A DNA stretch of 64,000 nucleotides from Sequoia sempervirens (Eukaryota > Streptophyta > Pinopsida > Cupressales > Cupressaceae). The translations under genes and the position numbers were made by a program. The DNA is taken from positions 700,410,217-700,474,216 of the forward strand of contig VDFB02270651.1 in the NCBI GenBank assembly GCA_007258455.2, in the 5' to 3' direction. The notes under the pieces are model-generated. The model was not told the origin of the DNA and did not search any database. It worked only from the letters and a program-made list of their open reading frames with translations. Positions 53,738-64,000 of the stretch are shown here, in pieces (the first letter of the stretch is position 1; every line of letters begins with the position of its first letter).

Positions 53738-56700
53738 ATGGCGCCAACCAAGCAGCACTCTGGCCACATTGATTATTTGAAAAGAAACTTGTACGATGAT
53801 TTTCTAGATCAATTTTTGTTGTCAACAAATGATAGAAGGAAGGGTGTAGTATTATTGCGAGGGAAAATCCTAGGGGAGGGATTGGCGTATAATAGTTCCA
53901 ACATTGTTGATGATAGGGTTCCACTCACTGGCTTAGAGATGTTTAGATTATGGTATGGACAGAGGATTTTTCCTCACCCTTTCTCAAATGGATGGATGTA
54001 TGACATGGGTAAGCTGGTTGTACCAAATGTGTTCCTTGATGTGGACTTACTTAGGGCAGTGGCCATGAGATATGACCCCATCACATGGGTAATTAGAGAT
54101 AATGATGGAGGGGTTCTATTAGAAATTAATAGAGATGTTATCCAATAGACTTTTGATTTGAATGAGTCGAGTGATGACTTGGTTCCTATTAATTTTGAGG
54201 AAATGAAGCAGGAGTATACAAAATTGAAATCTATTTTTAGGGTTAAGCTGCTTCCACCTCATTTGGTTAAGGCAGGAGGTTCACAATTTCACATCAGCCC
54301 TAGTGACCAGGAACCCTTCAGATTGAATTATTTTGCAAAGCCTTTCCTAGCTACTTTCTATTCACTATGTCAGATTTTTTGTTTCAGTCCTGGTGCAGTA
54401 ATGCCAATTGCATACATGTTCATGGGGGTGCAAATACAACACCCTAACTTCTCTGTAGCATATGACTTTGCTTCTTTTTTTGCGAAGATGATAGATGAAG
54501 GGCTGTCAAAGCTGTAGAAAGATGATACTGGTACTCAATTCTTTTGGTATTCCATGTTGATGCATATGTTCCTATTTAGGAATGTTGATTTCTTTGTTGA
54601 GAAGATGAACTTAAGGCAATCAGTTGATGGAGAAAGATTGCCAGTACAGATATGGGCTGCAGATTTGTCCTATAATAAGGAAAACACCAGTTATGTGCAA
54701 TTTGATAATTGTTTTGCTTCAAGATTAAGCGCTAGATTGATGGTAAATTTACCTAGGATCCTTGAGGAAGTGCATGATTTCCTTAGGCCAAAGGAGAGGA
54801 AACCAAAATTGAGGGTTTTACATAATTGGGGTGACATTATCCCATATCCAGTCAGTATTGTCCTGAGAATATATGGATTTCAAGGAACCCCTCATATACT
54901 GCCATACAATGTGCCACCAATACTAGGGTTTGTAGAAGTTATGTGGTAGCTGGTTTGTATTCATGAAGACAACCTTACTAGAAAGGGGAAGGGAACATTA
55001 TTCCCTGATTATACAGTAGTGTCTGACTTTACATTTTCAAAGGGTGGTTGGACACATTTTGATAAATTCTTTGTTGATTACCATTTGAGATTTGGTCCAA
55101 GGTGACAACATGATCCTAAAAGTTTCTTTGCTCTTTTCAGACAAAGAATAAAAGGTGGAAAATTTGCACATGAGTTCAATTTCCCTGAGGACCTTATCAG
55201 AAATGAATTTGATTTAAATAAGCAGGAATTGAACAAGGAGAAATGGATAGCTTATAGTAAGCTACTAGATATTTTACATGAAATGGATCTGAATTATGAT
55301 GCACTGATAGAATTCACTCCATACCATAAGAAAATTGATTTTCTAATGAAAAACTTCAAGGAGATTATGGACACCTTGACAACCAAAAGGATAAATTTAA
55401 GGCTAAGTCTAGATATGCAAGGACAAAGTGATAGGCCAATTGAGACAAAGTCAGTATATTAGCCTATAGAAAAACGGCCTGTCTATAGGAGGAAAAGGGA
55501 TACTAGCAGTGATGAGGAAGAAGTAGACAGAAAGGGGAAGCAAATAATGAAGGATCCTCCACAACCAAATCCAAAATTCAAAGTACCTGAGGCAGTCAAG
55601 ATCATTGAATTACAGTCTTCACCAGAGTGGAGTCCCCCATCACCACCATCTGAGCCGCGTCCTAAGAGGTAAAGAACTGATCACCCTCTTGAGGATTTGA
55701 TAGATGAAATTATTGTTACTGATCAGGACATGCATGTTGGTATGCCTTCCCCTCCTAGGTCAGCTGAATTGGTTCTATCTGATTTGGATATGAAGGGTAA
55801 GAGTGTGTAGGATGCAAGAATGAAGGCTTGCAAGGAGTTCTTAGATGACAATGCATTTGTAAAGACTCTTGTATTCTTGCAATTGGCATGGAGGATGAAA
55901 TTTGAGGAATATCAAAATATATGCAAGGAGAGAAGAGAACTAAGGCCTAACGAGTCAGATCAGGAGAATGATGAAGAAGTAAAAGCTGAACTAATGGAAG
56001 AGTTCAAAAACATCACTCCTGAAGAAGGGAGACAACTTGTGAGTCATGCTGGTGTTTTGATTTTTCCTAAATGGGACATTGTAGATGCAGTGGCTTTCAA
56101 TGCCATTATGAAGTCCAAGAATCCTTTTCAGGATTCTGAAGAAGAAGTTAAGGCAGCATTGCAAAACTCTGCCTTTAGTGAAGAATATGAGACCTTAGCA
56201 ATTTGGGCATTGGCTCCACAAGGAAGAAAGCCATACATTGTTGATATTAATCCAAATTTCAAAGGAGGATTAATAATAAAGAGGGCTTCAAAGACTTCAA
56301 CCACCGAAGCCACTAATTTAACTGTGAATGTGGCCAAGTTGGCCCAAAATACTGTTGAAAGGGAGGAGGCTGAAAGAAAGAGCCTAATGGAGAAGTATAA
56401 CATTTTAATTGAAGAATATAGTAATATGTAACAGAGGAATGTTGAGCTACAAACTAAAGTGAAAAGGTTCAAGTATAGACATATTGGGGAAACATCTAGT
56501 GCTCCAAGAACCAACACATTACCTCTCACAGTAGGGTCAATGCCTCCTGCTTCTCCAAATGTTTCTACACCAAGGTCTCCTATTCAAAATCCTACTCTCA
56601 CCCCTCCTCTAGAACGAATTGATGAAGAAACAGAGTGCTCTGTTGATCCAACAAAGAGGCAACTCATACAGAAAATTAATGAATTACAAACATCATTAAG

Positions 56701-57372
56701 GGTAAAATAGGAGGGTTTTCTTTCAAAAGAAAAATAAATTGTTACTACTATTTTGGAGCATTTAAATGAAAGGGTAGATAATAAATTCCCCTCTATACAT
56801 TCTTTGTATTCTTTGCTATTTGAAGCAATAAAGAATATTGATAGGGATCAAGGGATAGTGATTCCAATAATTGAAAATTGGATCCCTAGGGCAAATGATC
56901 TAGATATTATGAATAAAGCCTCAAGGTTTGATGTAAATAACAGGCCCCAATCATTGAAGCCTACTTATATATTAGTGAAATCATTGCAAGGTTTTCAAAC
57001 CTTACCAGATGATTTAAGTAGGAAGATTAGGGAGTTGGTAAAGAATTTCAAAGATTGGGGTAACACACTGTTACCTGATATAATTGATGAGAAGGGGGAA
57101 ATCAAAACACTCCAACAATGTTATGATCAAGTGAGTAAGGTCATAAATAATCAAATTGAAGTAATTTGTGATGACTCGGATTATGACTTGTTGGTGAATT
57201 GTATGGATAAGATTATTGGTACCAGCTCATTTTTGGAATCTTTTGAAAGAGATGCTAATCAGGTAGTGATATGTTTTATAGTACAAAGGTAAGTGAGGTG
57301 ATTAATTTTGACTGGCCAACTGACGACGAATACCAGAGGTGGGTGGCTAAGTATTTGAATGATGATGAGTAA
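53738..57372 (+). pseudogene. Family B: frame of about 1200 codons with ten nonsense codons
   Basis: From ATG 53738 (MAPTKQHSGHIDYLKRNLY) one frame runs to about 57260 with no indel. It is broken only by TAG at 54146, 54515, 54947, 55460, 55808 and 56708, TAA at 55670, 56429 and 56735, and TGA at 55103. Near 57260 a one-base slip leads to a clean end, WPTDDEYQRWVAKYLNDDE, stopping at 57372. Regions in order: globular N-terminal part; FAKPFLATFYSLCQIFCFSP and FFWYSMLMHMFLFRNVDFF (about residues 200-300); an acidic/Pro linker (RRKRDTSSDEEEVDRKGK); a helical part near 700-900; a second helical domain. It is probably nuclear or cytoplasmic, with no signal peptide. No named domain recognised. Confidence 0.75.
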
Positions 57373-58635
57373 AAAGTGTGGGTTATCGACAAGTGGCAAA
57401 TCAGATGCTGCAGTTACAACGATTCTAGTTTTGTGTTGATGGCTTTCTTGGCGTGGGTTTTGCATGGTTTTTTGTTATTGCATCAACCTTCCTCTGCCAA
57501 CATGATGAATGAGAATATGCTCTAGGATGATTGTTGTTGTAACAATTTTTGGAATATCATCAAGTGTCCAAATCGGCTGGTGACATGTGTACTTTCTAGC
57601 CTGAAGCTTGTTTGCTCCTTCATTTTCTATAAGAAGGATTTCAAGGCCAGAAGTACAGGTTAGCAAGTTAGAGAATTTTGATCGAGTCTAGGTGAAGTTG
57701 CAAAACAGATTGTAAAATCATATGTTTCTAGAGAGAAATGCAATTTAGGATTCTGAGTCATTCTGTGATAGGTTTTGAGTTCATGAGGATTTAATGTTGC
57801 ATAACAGTATTAGCATTTGAATCAAAATGATAATTTCAAGCTCGTCTCTCTCCATTATATGTGCATATCTGAACTTTGAATAAAATAACTAAGGGTTGTT
57901 TCATTCAGCTCACTGTTGTAGTGTGTATGATTCTATTTTAGCTTTAATTCAATGAATTAATTAAAATGCTTGAATGGGATTATAAGCAGATATGTTCTGC
58001 ATATCCGATGGTTTTAGATAAATGCAATTTAGGTTTTGAGTCATTATATAACAGGTTTTGAGTTCATAGAGATTTAATGTTGTATAACAGTACTAGCATT
58101 TGAGTTGAAATGAAAATTCGAGCTCATGTCTCTCCATTGTACATGCATATCTGAACTTTGAATGAAATAACTAATGGTTGTTTTATCCATCTCACTGTTG
58201 TGGTGTGTATGATTCTATTTTAGCTTTAATTCAAAGAATTAATCAAAATGCTTGAATGGGATTATAGGCGGATATGTGCTATATAAGGATTTGATAAGTA
58301 GTCATGGGTTAGAATGCATACTAATGAAATTGTAATGCAATATTGTCAGGGATCTTATATGTGATGTATTAAATCTGCTATAAACCTCTAGATGCTTATG
58401 AATTTGACTCCTACAATGGATATATGGCACTGATCTAAGTTGTAATTATTAGTGTAGTTCAGTATTTTTTTGTCTTTGCCTAGAGCTTGCTACAAATTAC
58501 AAATCATTGACTATCTTATACAATAGATTGTGTTTAGTTATCTCACGTTTCAAATAGTTGATATTATCTTAGCATGTTGAGCTATTAAGTGAGATCATCT
58601 GCTATTGTTAATGTTGTTTATAATAATGGTGCAGA
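57373..58635 (+). repeat. 3' flank of family B with a 284-bp tandem duplication
   Basis: 57736-57998 and 58020-58280 match over most of their length ('aaatgcaattta', 'tctgaactttgaat', 'tgattctattttagctttaa', 'aatgcttgaatgggattata'). A consensus donor aag|gtaagt at 57287 and 'ataatggtgcag|agg' at about 58635 could mark an intron, but the frame reads through the donor region to the stop at 57370, so I do not call it. Confidence 0.7.
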
Positions 58636-59094
58636 GGTTGTAAACACATTAAGGGATCACCCTCCTGGTTCTTGCAAAGCCCGAAGTGTAGGAGGCTTTT
58701 AAAGTCCTCGTCAGTTGGTCTAGGTCCTTCAAGTTGCCTTCAATTGGAATTGGAAATTCCATAGGTATATTAGAAGACAAACCTGGTTACATTGTAAAAA
58801 GAACCAACATACACGTCAACCACTGAACAACCACCTCTACAATTGAATTTTTAATCTTTTATGATCACATGAAACATAAAACACACTAATTTCAAGGTTG
58901 TTAACATCACCATTGAAATGTTTTAATTTTTTGACATTTCAAACATTAAAATTACATCATTTAATTAATCATGTATTAGCATAAAAATCAAAAACATCAT
59001 GAATTAATTATGTAACCACATAAGTCAAATATAATTCTATCAAGAAATTAATATCAAATAGATAATATAATCGCATAACTTATACATTTCAATG
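58636..59094. other. No gene seen
   Basis: It contains a GC-richer patch at 58636-58760 that could be exonic, then AT-rich DNA up to the transposase end. No CACTA terminus is recognisable, so the 3' limit of the next transposon is unknown. Confidence 0.35.
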
Positions 59095-60360
59095 TCATTG
59101 ATCTTCTTCTTCATCCAACTCTTTGTCTGTATCATCCGATCTAGATTCGACATTGTAAGGATTGGTCATATCATCATCATCGTCATCGATATCAGTTTTG
59201 ATAATTTCATCATCCACATGGATGCCATCTTCATGAACATTAACTCCTACATCATCATCATCTAGTTCCTCCTCTTCAACATCTTTGTCAGGGACATCAT
59301 CAACTAACCGTTGATCTTGATCATCATCTACATCATCTTCTAGTTCTTTGGTATCTTCTTCCACGACATTATACTTTACCGAACTTCTTCTTAGATCATG
59401 TCTAACAAAAAATGACCAACCCGGTTTACCTGGAACCTATGAGTAAAATACCTACTCACATTGGCTTGGAAGAACATAGGGCTCATTTCTAACTCGCTCG
59501 ATCAACCTTGTATTAACCATGGTAAATCCATTATCATTTTCAATAACAGTTCTCTCAGGATCATTTTCATTCAATTGTAGCCTATACCATAGGACGACGA
59601 ACAAAATTAATCTGAAGGACTTAAAGTCACACTCAAGTATATCATCCAAAATCCCATAGTATCAATTTTTTGAGACTTTTGGATGTATGTCGCTTCTGGA
59701 TGAAACATTAGTCACCTGAAAGACTGCAGTTATACCAGAATCACAATTTTTCTTCATGTCATCCAACATTTTGATTTGAAATTTACAACCATTGCACCAC
59801 ATAGCCTTGTGATGTTTCACTTGCAATATGTCAAACATGTAAAAATTATTGCAATATCGTCAGTTGATAAACATATTTATTCTTGGCTGAATGTATGCAA
59901 ATAAAACAATCTCAAGATATATATATACACCAATATACTTGAAATAATTAAATAATATGGGTGATTAATATATTTATACTTACCTGTTTATCTCTTAAAC
60001 CATATGCTAAATCAATTTCCCTTTGTGTAACATTGGAATCTCCATTACGATGAGCTTCTTTAACCAATGAAGCCACACCTTCCCATGTTAATGCATGGCC
60101 AGTTGTTGACATCGTTCAATCCATCTTGTCATCAATCAAGATTATTGGTATTACAAATGTAGTGCATCCTCTTGACCAACTGTGCAAAAATTGAAATTCA
60201 CAAGCGGTATGGTGGTTAAATACCGCGATTATATGACTTATTTTTATAATTGATGTATGTGAAGTTAAAATTAAATAGTACCAACCAATATACATAAGAA
60301 ACCATATGTAAAAAGTACCGTTCCAGATTAATCTCCATGACCATCTTATAATTACCTCTC
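59095..60360 (-). pseudogene. CACTA transposase, DUF4216 region and acidic tail
   Basis: On minus, from right: KHHKAMWCNGCKFQIKMLDD (about 59760-59820), then YGILDDILECDFKSFRLILF, FTMVNTRLIERVRNEPYVLP and KPGWSFFVRHDLRR, the order of DUF4216, which follows TNP2 and DUF4218 in plant CACTA transposases. The last about 90 residues (59364-59095) are mostly Asp/Glu. Frames are broken by a few stops, and introns may explain some gaps. Confidence 0.82.
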
Positions 60361-60800
60361 CTTTCCTCGATCTACCTTTCTCAATAGGTGCTCCTTGAAT
60401 TTGTTAATGCGGGTTAAGAACGGGATCCCAAATGCGATCTAGATGGATCTTTGCTGCAAACTTAGGAAGATGTTCACTAATGTACACCATGGTCTAGTAT
60501 ACCATATATCCCTCCACCATAGAACCCTCAAGATGTGCTCTTTGTCTAACCAAAGCCTTCAAAAATTTCAAGTGCCTCTCAACCATCCACATTGACCTTG
60601 TGTGTACAGGTCCACACAATTCAATCTCCTCAACTTGGTGTATGAGTTAGTGTTCTTGTGCATTGAAAAATGTCGAAGGTAGACACTTTTGCATTTCACA
60701 CATTAGACGAGGAATTTTTCTCTTCCAATAATTTATATCTTCTTTATGGATTTCTTTAGATGACAACCATCTACAAGTGATTCAAGGCGCAAATATATTA
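60361..60800 (-). pseudogene. CACTA transposase, DUF4218 region
   Basis: Minus frames read CEMQKCLPSTFFNAQEH, VEEIELCGPVHTRSMWMVER, HLKFLKALVRQRAHLEGSMV and EGYMV. These are the landmarks of DUF4218 (C-ME--FPP-FFD----L-VH---E----GPV--R-MYP-ER----LK--VRN-A-PEGSI-EGY). Part of the En/Spm transposase; its exact role is unknown. Confidence 0.85.
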
Positions 60801-61894
60801 ACGAGATTTAACAAAAATATACAGTATATTACATAACAAGTAAAACAAATGGAAATTATAAGATGTATACAATGAATTGAACAAATATCGCTACTTACCT
60901 CATATATTTTCCAAGATCATATATAACTTGCTTGACATTGTTGTCAAAGTTGTTTGGGAGAGAAAGAGGTAGAACGTACTGCAACAATTATAAAATGATT
61001 TTTTCATTATTTTTCTAAAAGTAGTAAACACAATACAACTGAAAGTACATGCATTATACAAGTGTATATAATATACCAAAATAATTACCTTAATGAAGGT
61101 ATGTTAATCATGCATTTTCATCTCTGACTCAAATTCACCTTTCTTTATTATTATATTGTTTATGTTTGCAACAAATCCTGTGGGAAATCAAATTTTTTGT
61201 ATGACTTCTTTTATAGCATTGCTTTTAGCTGCTCTATTAATAACCAAGGAAGGGAACTTATATTAATTTGGTCTCCATCGCTATTCAATTGAATCAAATT
61301 TTTCATTGCATGATTGGCTTCATGAATGTCACTACAAATTTTGAAAAAAAATTCTTTGTCATGCCTTCCATCCAATATTTTCCATAACGTTTATGTTATA
61401 TTCTTTCCGATATGCATTGTATCAAACAAATGCACAATTTGTAGCTGCTCATAGTAGGGCAACCTACTAAATTGTCTGGGATAACTTTTAAGTCCTTGTG
61501 GAAGCTGGCCATTAATGCCTTGACGACCTTCATGAAGCATATAAGTTAAACAAATTAACAACGACAATCATTATCAATTACAACATGAGTAAACACAACA
61601 CAATATAAAAATATAAATTCAAAACATATCATATATGATAGATAAACAATTTGATCTGATGTATAACCTTGACGATTAATTCTATTATATTCCAACTTCC
61701 GTGGTGACATTGTTAAATTGGTTTTAATGTAGTCTCCTCTCATTGAAAATATGTTTTCAATGGTTTGATACTTATGATTTCTATGGAGGAAGTGCCTATA
61801 CTCATCAAACACACTGCTTTCCTAAACTTGTTGAGCGATGAGAACATCTTTGGACCACAAATTGGACATGCAAATTTTCCCTTTGTTTGAAGAC
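60801..61894 (-). pseudogene. CACTA TNP2 transposase, C-terminal part of core
   Basis: On minus: GLQTKGKFACPICG (61894), EYRHFLHRNHKYQ, then, after an interruption near 61640-61530, FSRLPYYEQLQIVHLFDTMH, IGKNIT and later ICSDIHEANHAMKNLIQ. The CPIC--, 'HRRFL---H' and 'LPYWE-L-VRH--DVMH-EKN' equivalents are in TNP2 order. A frameshift separates the two frames at about 61800. Confidence 0.85.
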
Positions 61895-62033
61895 CTGCAA
61901 GATCATATATAATTGGATTAAATATGTCAATTTTTATAATTATATATAATGAATAGATTATTTTTAAAAAATGCATGATATCTACTTCATCAAATTAAAT
62001 ATTGTTAAAGTGCAGTCGAACGTTATAACATAC
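61895..62033 (-). other. Intron in CACTA transposase
   Basis: On minus, the exon end ...TTTTGTG is followed by GTATGTT, and ATCTTGCAG precedes GTCTTC. Splicing keeps the frame (FCG then LQTKG) and matches the TNP2 alignment. Length 139 bp. Confidence 0.75.
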
Positions 62034-62213
62034 CACAAAAATGTGTTAGCCATGGGGCATCATGAATTGTCCATACAAGCATTGCATGGAATTGAAATTG
62101 TCTTTGTCCTATTGGTCTGGAGATGTCATACATAGTGACGACATTCCATAACTTTAGTAACTCATCGATAAGAGACTCGATACATACATTCATATCTTTA
62201 ACTTGGTACTTAC
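62034..62213 (-). pseudogene. CACTA TNP2 transposase, middle exon
   Basis: KYQVKDMNVCIESLIDELLK, then LWNVVTMYDISRP and HAMLVWTIHDAPWLTHFCG. These equal the TNP2 'Y-QPLI-EL--LW--GV-TYD' and 'A-LMWTI-DFPA---LSG' blocks. Open throughout. Confidence 0.9.
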
Positions 62214-62377
62214 CTAGTTGAATGAACATAAACATTACATAATTATTATAATTATTTTACTGCAATATATATAAATTAATGTACATGACTGTTGAATGAA
62301 AAAAATATAAGTCATTATGCAACAAATAAGACAAATGAGATGCTACTATGTTAAAGAAAATTGATGTAAACAAATAC
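62214..62377 (-). other. Intron in CACTA transposase
   Basis: On minus, the donor GTATTTG follows ...GTTCCAG, and TTCAACTAG precedes GTAAGTACC. Splicing joins IVPG to KYQVKDMN in frame. Length 164 bp. Confidence 0.75.
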
Positions 62378-62938
62378 CTGGAACAATCATTGACAACATT
62401 GTGTGCTCTTTCTTTATTGACATCCATGGAGGAATGTTATTGTTGATAACAAAAACAGGCCACACAGAGTAAATAGATCTCAGCTCTCCAAATGGATTGA
62501 CACCGTCCGCTCCCAATGAAAGCCTGAGATTATGAGGTTCTTCTTTAAAGTGTGGCCATTTTTCCCTCCATGTCCCTAAATCCAGAACCATCTATAGGCA
62601 TTCGAAGAATGTCATCTCCACTTTTATTCCGTGCATGGTAATCCATCAATTGCGCTAAGCTTTCACACCTAAATAATCGTTGCATACGTGGAATAATGGG
62701 AATATAACGAAGAATCTTGTGAGACACCTTTTTTGTTAGTTGATCTATTCGATATCTACTAATATGACATTCTAGGCATTCTGTTGCAAATTCCTATTGT
62801 TTATGATATATAATATGATCATTGGGACATGCATCTATTGCTTGATACTCCATTCTAATATCTTTCATAATGGCACATAAATCTCGGTATGAGCGAGGTA
62901 AAATATTTGATGGTGGTAACAAAAATTCACCAATCAAT
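62378..62938 (-). pseudogene. CACTA TNP2 transposase, main exon
   Basis: LIGEFLLPPSNILPRSYRDL, DACPNDHIIYHKQ, a TAG, CLECHISRYRID, KILRYIPIIPRMQRLFRC, then after a one-base slip near 62560 LRLSLGADGVNPFG and YSVWPVFVINNNIPPWM. These are the Transposase_21 signatures (HACPNDC-LY, C--C--SRYK, L-YFPL-PRLQRL, RLGL--DGFNPFG, YS-WPV----NLPPW). The nonsense codon and slip inactivate it. Confidence 0.92.
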
Positions 62939-63060
62939 CTACAACAAAAAATAATTTTTTCATATAAAAAATATTAATGTTACATATTTCATCCTTTATT
63001 TACTAGTGATGAACTAACAACAATTAAAATAGATGAAAAAAGATGACATATATGCCATAC
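62939..63060 (-). other. Intron in CACTA transposase
   Basis: On minus, GTATGGC follows ...GTTAAG, and TTTGTTGTAG precedes ATTGATTGG. Splicing gives QMLRLIGEF in frame. Length 122 bp, AT-rich. Confidence 0.75.
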
Positions 63061-64000
63061 CTTAACATCTGTGAGATTGTAGGAGTAAATGGTGACTCCT
63101 CAACCCCAAGATCAGTTGCGACCAAAACCACTTCCACAAGAGAGAGAATGGCAAGAAAGCTTGCTTCACAATGCAAGATTGATTAATGGTTGAATTGCTA
63201 TTGCTTGATTAAGCTTGAATACAAATGTACATGAGATACCTTTCTTATGTAGGCAAGGTTGAAATGTAGTAGTGAACATGATGTTGACAAATGTCATTAT
63301 CCTATAACATGAGACAACCAACAACCTAATCACCTAGGAAATGATGCATCCTAGCTAGATAAGATAAGTTCTAGAAATGCCAACTAAGACTTCTAGAATG
63401 AATCTTTTACCTAAGTAAACTTAACCATGTGAATAAGTCCCCTAATTACTTAGTGAATGAATAAGCTAGGTACAAGACAATTATTCACACCAACAGAGAT
63501 TTCTATGTTTGATAAACCATTCATAACCTTCAAGTTCAACAGCAACAATACAGCAGAAAGAAGAGTTATTTCAGAGCCTTCATAAAGGGGCCTGTATGCC
63601 TTCTCAAGTATAGGTAAATCATGAACATCATCAAAGTCATCTTGATCATCATGATCAGCTCTGCCACTAAATGTGTCATGGATCAATGTATTCATACCAT
63701 CATCTTCAACTGTGTTTTCTGGCACATGATCATCTTCTTCCATAGGATCATTAACTTCATCTTCGATATTCATAACTCCATGTTCGTCCGCTTGAAAAAC
63801 CACATTCTTTGGGGCGTGATAATCCATATCATCTTCCCTAGGGCGCCCCACCTTTATAATAATGATAGACACAAATAAGCCATGATCATGATCAAGTGAT
63901 TATATATATATATAATGTTAAAACAATATAAACACATATAATGAACAACTTACTAATGGATGATAATCATGCCCCCTTCAACGTGACCATGTTGCCTACA
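63061..64000 (-). pseudogene. CACTA TNP2 transposase, 5' part, cut by window end
   Basis: The frame 63872-63501 has an acidic stretch (MEEDDHVPENTVEDDGMN, DHDDQDDFDDVHDLPIL), then PLYEGSEITLLSAVLLLLNL and KVMNGLSNIEIS, which matches TNP2 (KPLYEG---TLLSAVLLLLNLKV-NG-SN). The frame is interrupted by a solo LTR at 63078-63495 and resumes for three codons before the splice donor at 63060. More 5' sequence (MIIIH..., 63950-64000) continues beyond the window. Confidence 0.88.
63078..63495 (-). mobile_element. Solo LTR, 418 bp, in the transposase exon
   Basis: Plus ends tgtagg...ccaaca, with perfect GAGAT target duplications at 63073-63077 and 63496-63500. Removing it joins SNIEIS to QMLR in frame, which is exactly the family sequence at that point. 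Minus orientation (TGTTGGTGTG start) is assumed. Confidence 0.93.

Noticed and set aside
57930..58210. CACTA terminus ('cactgttgtagtg')
   Set aside because: The motif occurs in both copies of a tandem repeat, has no 3-bp duplication or subterminal repeats, and starts CACTG rather than CACTA.

Overview
The window looks like gene-poor nuclear DNA of a seed plant with a very large, transposon-filled genome. I infer a conifer or other gymnosperm. The reasons are old nested LTR elements, many solo LTRs, a decayed chromovirus and Ty1-copia elements, two CACTA (En/Spm) elements, degenerate telomere-like arrays, and two large unnamed protein families of a style I associate with gymnosperm assemblies (memory, not a search). 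There is one 100-N assembly gap (47385-47484). I see no intact conserved single-copy gene, tRNA, rRNA or CRISPR.

Layout of 1-38 kb: one large nest. Its oldest layer is a decayed copy of an unnamed protein family (family A). Its pieces lie at 1287-1672, 5079-6088, 31056-31413 and 37701-38087, all on +, and rejoin in register when the insertions are removed. Three insertions split it. (1) A non-autonomous minus-strand LTR element (1673-5078) itself holds a solo LTR (3702-5049, target duplication TTATT/TTATC). (2) A minus-strand Ty3-gypsy chromovirus (6089-31055, target duplication TGGGG) has its gag split by a 4.35-kb TG...CA element (11244-15590, ACTAT) and its 5' LTR split by a 14.4-kb CACTA transposon (16368-30753, ATT). 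(3) A plus-strand LTR element (31419-37695, GTTTA) carries a retropepsin-like ORF but no polymerase.

The CACTA element is the richest part. It contains three decayed fragments of the host FACT histone-chaperone subunit SPT16 (18005-20927), a second and much better preserved copy of family A (24515-26642, minus), a foldback hairpin (20158-20555), an unrecognised 208-codon frame (21226-21849), a LINE-type RNase H scrap, and several minisatellites and subterminal repeats. It is a large gene-fragment-carrying CACTA, inferred to be non-autonomous because only an acidic C-terminal tail resembles its transposase.

Layout of 38-47 kb: a decayed minus-strand Ty1-copia element with recognisable LTRs, gag, protease, integrase, reverse transcriptase and RNase H. 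It is followed by a second copia RT that is split by a solo LTR with perfect ATATA duplications (44669-45773).

Layout of 47-53 kb: AT-rich DNA, a small unknown minus-strand ORF (48878-49396), and a telomere-like array that changes strand at about 50965. Two 595-bp tandem units with four CACGTG motifs (52211-53275) lie next.

Layout of 53-59 kb: a reading frame of about 1200 codons (family B, 53738-57372) that keeps register over 3.5 kb despite ten nonsense codons. It is followed by tandem 3' repeats.

Layout of 59-64 kb: the minus-strand transposase gene of another CACTA element (TNP2, DUF4218 and DUF4216 regions plus an acidic tail), with introns, a nonsense codon, a frameshift and a solo LTR exactly flanked by GAGAT. 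It runs off the window end.
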